Positions 58,700 through 64,000 of a DNA stretch of 64,000 nucleotides are shown here, piece after piece. Source of the DNA: Mya arenaria (Eukaryota; Mollusca; Bivalvia; Myida; Myidae). The stretch lies in assembly GCF_026914265.1 (NCBI RefSeq), contig NC_069128.1, positions 30,928,460 to 30,992,459 on the forward strand, written 5' to 3'. The first letter of the stretch is position 1. Every line of letters starts with the position of its first letter. The translations under genes were made by a program, and so were the position numbers. The notes beneath the pieces are model-generated. The model saw nothing but the letters and a program-made list of their open reading frames with translations, did not search any database and was not told where the DNA came from.

Positions 58700-60832
58700 G
58701 TATATTTTAATTCTTGGCCGAAAAGGTTTTGCAGTAATATTTCCGATTGAGTAACGAAGTATTACCGTTTATATTATTAGAACATCGGTCATAATCATCG
58801 TTCTATCTGTATGGCATTATAAAACGTGCCTAAATCTCATTTGTCTCTATCATCCAATTATTTGTTTAAAAAATGATTATTTAATTGATATTATTTGCAT
58901 GTAATCGTTGCTAATGCATATTGACAATAACTGGCGAAATGAGTTTAAGGGAATATCGCTTGATCATTAATATATAATTCGAATGATCAATTGAAGTACT
59001 ACACAAGATTTGTCCTTAGCATTAATTTCCTGTGTAAACATTTGCCGTCCTGTATGATGATACATATCTTCAGATATGACAAGAGCAAATGTTTACACAT
59101 CATTAAAGCATTAAGTAATCAGCAATTTTATGTTATTGGGTGCAAAACGTGATAGGATTTTGTATTAATAAAATAACTTAGAATTCTAAACAAGAGCTTT
59201 GCAAGCAGGTGAATTATGTCGTCTACTATTTTCAGTTGACCAAAGGGAGTAGTTCTAGACAGCAACGACACCACTGGCGACACAAAAGCTTTGATTATAT
59301 AGAGATATATGTGCGTATACTGATATGCAACCTACTTATATCTCTTCGACACATTGGCCATAATTTATGCAGCAAAGCAATACACACGTTGCGTTTTATC
59401 TAATCTAGTGGCAACTATATTAACGGTCATTTTTCTCTACTTATTCTATAAAAGCGAAAACCATTTCAGTTACCCGTACAAGTTTTTTAAGTTTGTACAT
59501 TAAGATATATTACTGTCAAATATGTGCATTTGTATGCCTCTAGAGTCAAAAGCTGACGGAATTTTAAAATATAATTTACTCCCCAAGACGTGCTGCAAAG
59601 AATAAGTATATGTTATGCACTTGCATGAAAACAAAATGAAACTTACAATTTTCGATGTATCAATATGTTGCCTATTCTACCAGCTTTGTATTGATGTCAG
59701 GTTAGATGTATAATAAACCCCGGTCCGTTTTTCTGTCATATTGAAAGAGATCAGACAAACTTACATATCCTTAAATTGGAAACACAATCAAATTACGCAA
59801 GGAGAATCCTCACAGGGACAATTGATGCTTTTCCTCGATAAATACCTTACCTTTAAGCCAGTTCCAACTATACTATTCTTACTGAATGCTGTTATCCGTC
59901 AACCTTAAACCCTGGTAAATGTTTACCAATGTGTCATATTTAGCCCCAGAAGTAGATAAGATGCATTCCTCTGTATGGCGAATTCTGACTTTTGGACGTT
60001 AAGAGTAAGAAATGTCAAAAGCTTCGACTGTTTCTACTTTATTAAGGGATGTGCTGTAAGTAACTGGCCATTATTATTTTGACACAGACAGGTTGTCATT
60101 TTATAGTGTAGAAGTAAAGATATGCAAAAACAAAACTTTGCAGGAAGTTTTGATGAAATGAGTTATCAATATGTATAATACATGTAAAGATAATTAGAAG
60201 AACTACGACTCTTGTTTGTCATTTTAGACAATTGACATCGTCTTATGTATACGTTTACAAAATATGTCATATTTAACTTTAAGACCTGTTATTATTAGGT
60301 GAAAACTATTTGATGTGTATTATAAATTGTTTTTAACATATAAAGCAATAAAATTTGTTTTAGTTAGATAATTATTACAGTGTTTCTATGTGAAAGTGTA
60401 TTTCTGGTAAATACCCAGTGGAATACAAGTCAAAACAACAGAATTAGCCTCATTGTTCATCAAAGCATTCATATCTTAAACAACATTTAGATTTTCTATC
60501 GTTCCATGTAATCTGTAGTTTTGGCCTTCATCTTCATAGTGTGAACAGGGTTAATTTTTTATTATTCTGACTGCATAGCTCGTCCCAGAAGTTTTCATTG
60601 TATCATGACCATCTTTGTTTCCAACACAAATTTCATGGTCACATGTAGTTTTCGGACCAATATAAGTCAAATTTGTAAAGATGCAACTGTTTGTTAAAAT
60701 GAGGATACACATACATGAGTTATTTTCTTTAACCTATGAAAACTTATCATAAAACATACAGATCCTTACGTTGTAAACATGAAGCTCTAGCCAGTTAGAG
60801 AAGATTATATTTTTTTTCAGATAATTTACAGC
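58700..60832. other. Tail spacer; part resembles 12.1-12.4 kb
   Basis: 58790-58960 shares GTTCTATCTGTATGGCATTA-type text and a following TAATCGTTGCTAATGCATA stretch with 12180-12330, so this is another worn piece of the unit. From about 59100 to 60832 I recognise nothing. The 64-codon frame at 59209-59403 has no paralogue. Confidence 0.5.
59031..59099. repeat. 69-bp nested inverted repeat (cruciform/three-way junction candidate)
   Basis: A perfect 15-bp outer stem (TGTGTAAACATTTGC at 59031-59045 and its complement at 59085-59099) encloses two further stem-loops: TGTAT-GATG-ATACA (59051-59064) and CATATC-TTCA-GATATG (59063-59078), which overlap by two bases. No target duplication flanks it and it is not seen elsewhere in the window. 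Confidence 0.8.
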
Positions 60833-60836
60833 TTAA

Positions 60837-62868
60837 AGCTGCACTCTCACAGATTTACCGTTTTTACAACTGTTTTTATTTTTTGTCTTGGGAAGAGCAA
60901 ACGTTTGCGTAAATTTCTGCAATCAAATGATATAAGATTGCTGACAAAAAATCAGATCTTAGATTTTCATACTTAAGTTCGAAAATTAATGTTACTAAGG
61001 CCAAATAAAAAATAGGTCTGTTTCAGGTTACCCGACCGACCCTATTTTTTCCCGCCGACCCTAACCAATTTTTCCCTGAAAAAAATGTGATTTGGGTACG
61101 AAAAGCATTTGTTACGAAATGTATGTACGTAAAGTTGACAATATTAGAGTTGGATTTCTGAATGTATTTACCGTACTTCACCTTAAAGTTCCGACACCTT
61201 AAAATAATTATTTTTTCGCTCTCCGAATTCATAGAAAATAACCATTTTTACATTTTATCTACATGTATGGTAAACCTGCCTTTTTTCTTCATGTCTGCAT
61301 TTTACCACTTATTAATGTATCTGTAGTTATCAATGGTTATTACGCCAATAAGTGTAACTCCTTCATCAAGTTAATAAAAATCCCATTCAACACCATTTTA
61401 TACATGCATTGAAATGAATAAACACCTTTTATCGGCTTCAGATCAAACAGTCACATTGTGTGACGTCACATAACTATCAGTTATACCCACGAGGATCTCA
61501 TGGAGAGAATTGATATTGCTATGCAGGATTTATGTTTCTGAGTGGTGTTTTCGATTGTAACTTAAGTATTGCATTTCTAACTTTAATTCATCACATTAAA
61601 TAGTTACCTGTAGCATTGAATGTGTTGACTTTTATTATTCTATTGATGTCACAATGAGTATTACTGTACGGTTATTGCTTCATAAAGTCTGTATTAAAAG
61701 TGTGGTACAAGTTTCAAAGTTTATTGGCGGATCGTTTTACAAACATGTCATGTCTGTGTTTTCTTAATCTCTTGATTGCCCTTGTTGTTTCTTTAATCCT
61801 CCATTAAATATATCACACATCCTTTTCAACAGGCAATAAATCGTTTAGGATGGGTAGTAACTAACTAACATATCACAGTGATGTATACGGTTAGGTAATC
61901 TAGCCAGGCATTGTAACGATAAAGATCAATATTTTTTGTCTGTGAGACTTAGTAACTGTACAAGTTACAATCGATGTCCTTTGGGTGTCCAAAAATAAGG
62001 TACCTAAAATAAATTATTTTTGAAAATAATAATGGATGTCCGGATTTTTAGATTGTCCGAACTCTAAGGTGAATTATGGGTAGTTTGTGCTTGTGTGGCA
62101 GGTATATTTCAATTCTTGAACTACCGGTATATCTTATTGTCAGATACAAATGTGTCAGATACTGACTTGCGGATTGATATGTCAGACTTAAGTGTGCAAT
62201 TTTGGCAATAAAACCTGCATGTTACTTGTTCTTCAAACCTGAACCCCCAGGTCCTCTTGACAGCATTGAAGTTTCCTTGGCTGATGGCTAATATGGTAAA
62301 TTTTCTGTCCCACTTTTCATGTAATTATGTTACAGGAAGGTTAGTATTCTACAGAGGGTGATTGAAAGCAAAAGGGTGCATAAAGAAAAGTAAAACCGTT
62401 CCTAAAAAGTCTTAAATAATAGCAGAGTGGTGTACCATAACTTAGTTGAAATCCAACCATCATTGTCAAAGTATTTAACAAGACAAATAAAGAATGTTTC
62501 CTTTGAAGCATGGAACATGTTTAAAAACTACTGATACACCTGAAAATTGATGACTTTTATTTTTGTTACTTTCTGAGTCAACAGTTACTGAAATCAATAT
62601 ATAAAAAAAAATATAAAAAAAAAATGAAAAAAATATTCCGACCTACCTACCCTATTTTTTTGGAAACGCACCTATTTTTTATTTGGCCTAATGGTTTAAG
62701 AAAAATGCAGAAAAAACATCAATTTTCGAACTTGAAGATATAAATATCTGCGATCTTATTTTTTGACAGCAGTCTTATTTAACTGGTTTCCATAGATTTT
62801 CGCAAAAAATCGTTCCAAGACAAAAAATAAAAGAAAGTTGTCAAAACGTTCAATCTTAGAGTGCAGCT
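60837..62868. mobile_element. Composite: TTAA-target palindromic MITE split by a nested element
   Basis: TTAA (60833-60836) and TTAA (62869-62872) flank perfect ends AGCTGCACTC and GAGTGCAGCT. The two arms (60837-60998 and 62689-62868) are long imperfect inverted repeats sharing GACAAAAAATCAGATC-like and TTCGAAAATTAATGTT-like text. A second element occupies the centre. The MITE is related to the relic at 30029. A TTAA target suggests piggyBac- or Kolobok-type mobilisation. It has no coding capacity. Confidence 0.85.
60999..62688. mobile_element. Nested ~1.7 kb non-autonomous DNA transposon, GGCCAAAT ends
   Basis: A perfect 19-bp terminal inverted repeat, GGCCAAATAAAAAATAGGT at 60999-61017 and its complement at 62670-62688, is followed on both sides by a short related stretch. 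The flanking CTAA and TAAT allow a 3-bp TAA target duplication. The TAA target and GG start would suit a PIF/Harbinger-like element, but this is an inference from termini only. The interior shows no transposase; a 69-codon minus frame at 61023-61232 is not recognisable. Sitting at the symmetry centre of the MITE, it is the younger of the two. Confidence 0.75.
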
Positions 62869-62872
62869 TTAA

Positions 62873-64000
62873 ATACCTCATCATCAATTGTATGTGGAAC
62901 TACATTCCCGATTGTTCTTATTCTTGTATATAAACCTCCGAAAAGTTTTAACAATATACCGCATCAACATCGTTACCTCCTTAGAAAACCGACGCTGGCA
63001 GTTGATGGAGATGCAAAATGAGCCATAACTGCGACGCATTTAAAAGCATTTATGTTGGTCATGGACAGAAGTTCAAATTAAGCAGCCGGCTCACAAGTCC
63101 AATTAATTACAGTGCTAAGCGTAATCGACTTTAACGTCGGAATCTATGATCAACGTCTGTGCATTATGTGCCTCGGTAGCGCAGTATGTAGCGCGTCAGT
63201 CTCATAATCAATGATCACAGAGCGATCTGAAGGTCCTGAGTTTGATCCTCACCGGGGCATTATTTGTTTTAGGTCTCCTTACTAATGAAATTTGCTTTTG
63301 TATTTAATACAACTTTTATTTTTTGAAAAGATAAAAAACGTTTGTGCTTGTTACATGCGTCTATTTTTGTTGTATTCAAAGCAGGCTTCTCTGTCTTCTT
63401 TATTTCGAACAATGGCGTGTTAACATCGTATATTATAATCAATGTTATTAGTACCTGCCGCTATTACAATAACGTTGTAACGCTTGTGGTATCACATCCA
63501 TTTTAAAATAAACAATTGCAGTTTGACCTTCTCTATTGAAAAGGAATATTCTTACTTTTTACCTATTCTGTAACAATCTGTATATACAAGATATATCTAA
63601 ATTGCTAAGTGCTTGAGTGTCTTTAAGCCCAGAAATTTCCACCTGAATAGCGCTGTGATATTCCATTAAAAGCTCGCTGTACTTGATTTCAAAAACTCGC
63701 GTAGTGCGTTGAGTTACCATTTCATTCACATCATTTGTACTAATCACAACGAAAGCAATAACTTCTCCAAATAGGCATAGTTACTGCAAACGGAAAGTTA
63801 AAAGATATTTCTTCAGTTAGGCTTTATTTATGTGTAGGGACGAACAAAAAGTAAACAGTGACTAGAACAATCAGAGGGTTGTCTTAACAACGGAGATGCA
63901 TGTGCTATTATGGCCGTACCCTTGTGCGTTCAAACAGTTTGTGAAAGCATTGTGATTTTCCATTGTATTATAATATCTCAATGATTTTTATGTTGGTAGT
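62873..64000. repeat. Partial unit around tRNA copy 6
   Basis: 63260-63700 matches the post-tRNA text at 45020-45440 and 58235-58690 (AATACAACTTTT, GCAGGCTTCTCTGT, AATAGCGCT). 62880-63100 before the tRNA is not recognisably shared. No MHQIQ exon is present between tRNA 5 and tRNA 6, so this unit is much reduced. Confidence 0.6.
63170..63259 (+). pseudogene. Degenerate tRNA-Met(CAU) with intron (copy 6)
   Basis: The anticodon (63203-63205) and an 18-nt intron (63207-63224) are intact. The D loop has GTATGT instead of GTAGGT, losing one of the two conserved Gs. The T stem starts CTGAG instead of GTGAG, the T loop is TTTGATC, and one C is missing between T stem and acceptor (90 instead of 91 nt). 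These changes spoil the B box and two stems, so a functional product is unlikely although a TTTT run (63267-63270) follows. Confidence 0.8.

Larger units (their letters stand above)
52990..58700 (+). repeat. Segmental duplication block B2, second half (unit B2b)
   Basis: Paralogue of 39600-45450 with an offset of about 13.2-13.3 kb. It contains the conserved block, intact gene copy 5 and tRNA copy 5. The spacer 54800-58100 preserves no long open frame of B1b. The 106-codon minus frame at 56874-57194 is private to this copy. Confidence 0.85.

Noticed and set aside
59209-59403. 64-codon open frame with an acceptor-like TTTTCAG inside
   Set aside because: No paralogue in the window and no partner exon identified.
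1-64000. CRISPR arrays, operons, prokaryotic signals, LINE or retroviral coding regions, rRNA or spliceosomal RNA genes
   Set aside because: Looked for and not seen. The repeats present are micro- and minisatellites, MITEs and segmental duplications, and no frame resembles a polymerase, integrase, transposase or structural protein.

Overview
The window is AT-rich (roughly one third G+C, judged by eye) eukaryotic nuclear DNA. It has no prokaryote-style genes, no long open frames (the longest is 119 codons) and no reverse transcriptase, capsid or transposase coding sequence that I can recognise. The host is most likely a bivalve mollusc. This is inferred from the short-element repertoire: a palindromic MITE starting AGCTGCACTC at TTAA targets, a GGCCAAAT-ended element, and a Helentron-like element with internal repeats of about 170 bp. 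I could not search a database to confirm it.

Most of the window is an array of old, diverged segmental duplications. A typical unit holds: (i) a leader with degenerate ~43-bp minirepeats; (ii) a ~150-bp block conserved in seven units; (iii) a short gene whose first exon starts MHQIQ; (iv) AT-rich spacer with scattered open frames; and (v) one or two sites for an intron-containing elongator tRNA-Met(CAU) gene. Layout: 1-3960 is the 3' part of a unit with tRNA 1. 3960-7300 is spacer with satellites. 7300-12950 is a unit with gene copy 1. 12950-20280 and 20280-28560 are two units that lost the gene but keep tRNAs 2 and 3. 29780-45450 and 45450-58700 are a tandem pair of ~13-14 kb blocks. Each block carries two gene copies, one tRNA relic and one good tRNA (4 and 5). 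58700-64000 is a tail with a nested transposon and a decayed tRNA 6.

Two gene families are repeated here. The first is tRNA-Met(CAU): five copies look functional, each with an 18-nt intron at the canonical 37/38 position and a Pol III T-run. A sixth is degenerate, and five fainter relics remain at the corresponding or a second site. The second is a two-exon protein gene of unknown function (110-112 residues). It is hidden from single-frame ORF calling because its second exon is only ~51-53 codons. Two copies (40989 and 54277) keep both exons, a GT..AG intron and an in-frame stop. Three copies keep a perfect exon 1 but a decayed exon 2, and in one of these a MITE sits in the exon 2 remnant. 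The Helentron-like element and the MITEs inserted after some duplications, so they help order the events.

Limits: all homology statements come from reading copies in this window against each other. No function is proposed for the protein families, and exon calls are unsupported by transcripts.
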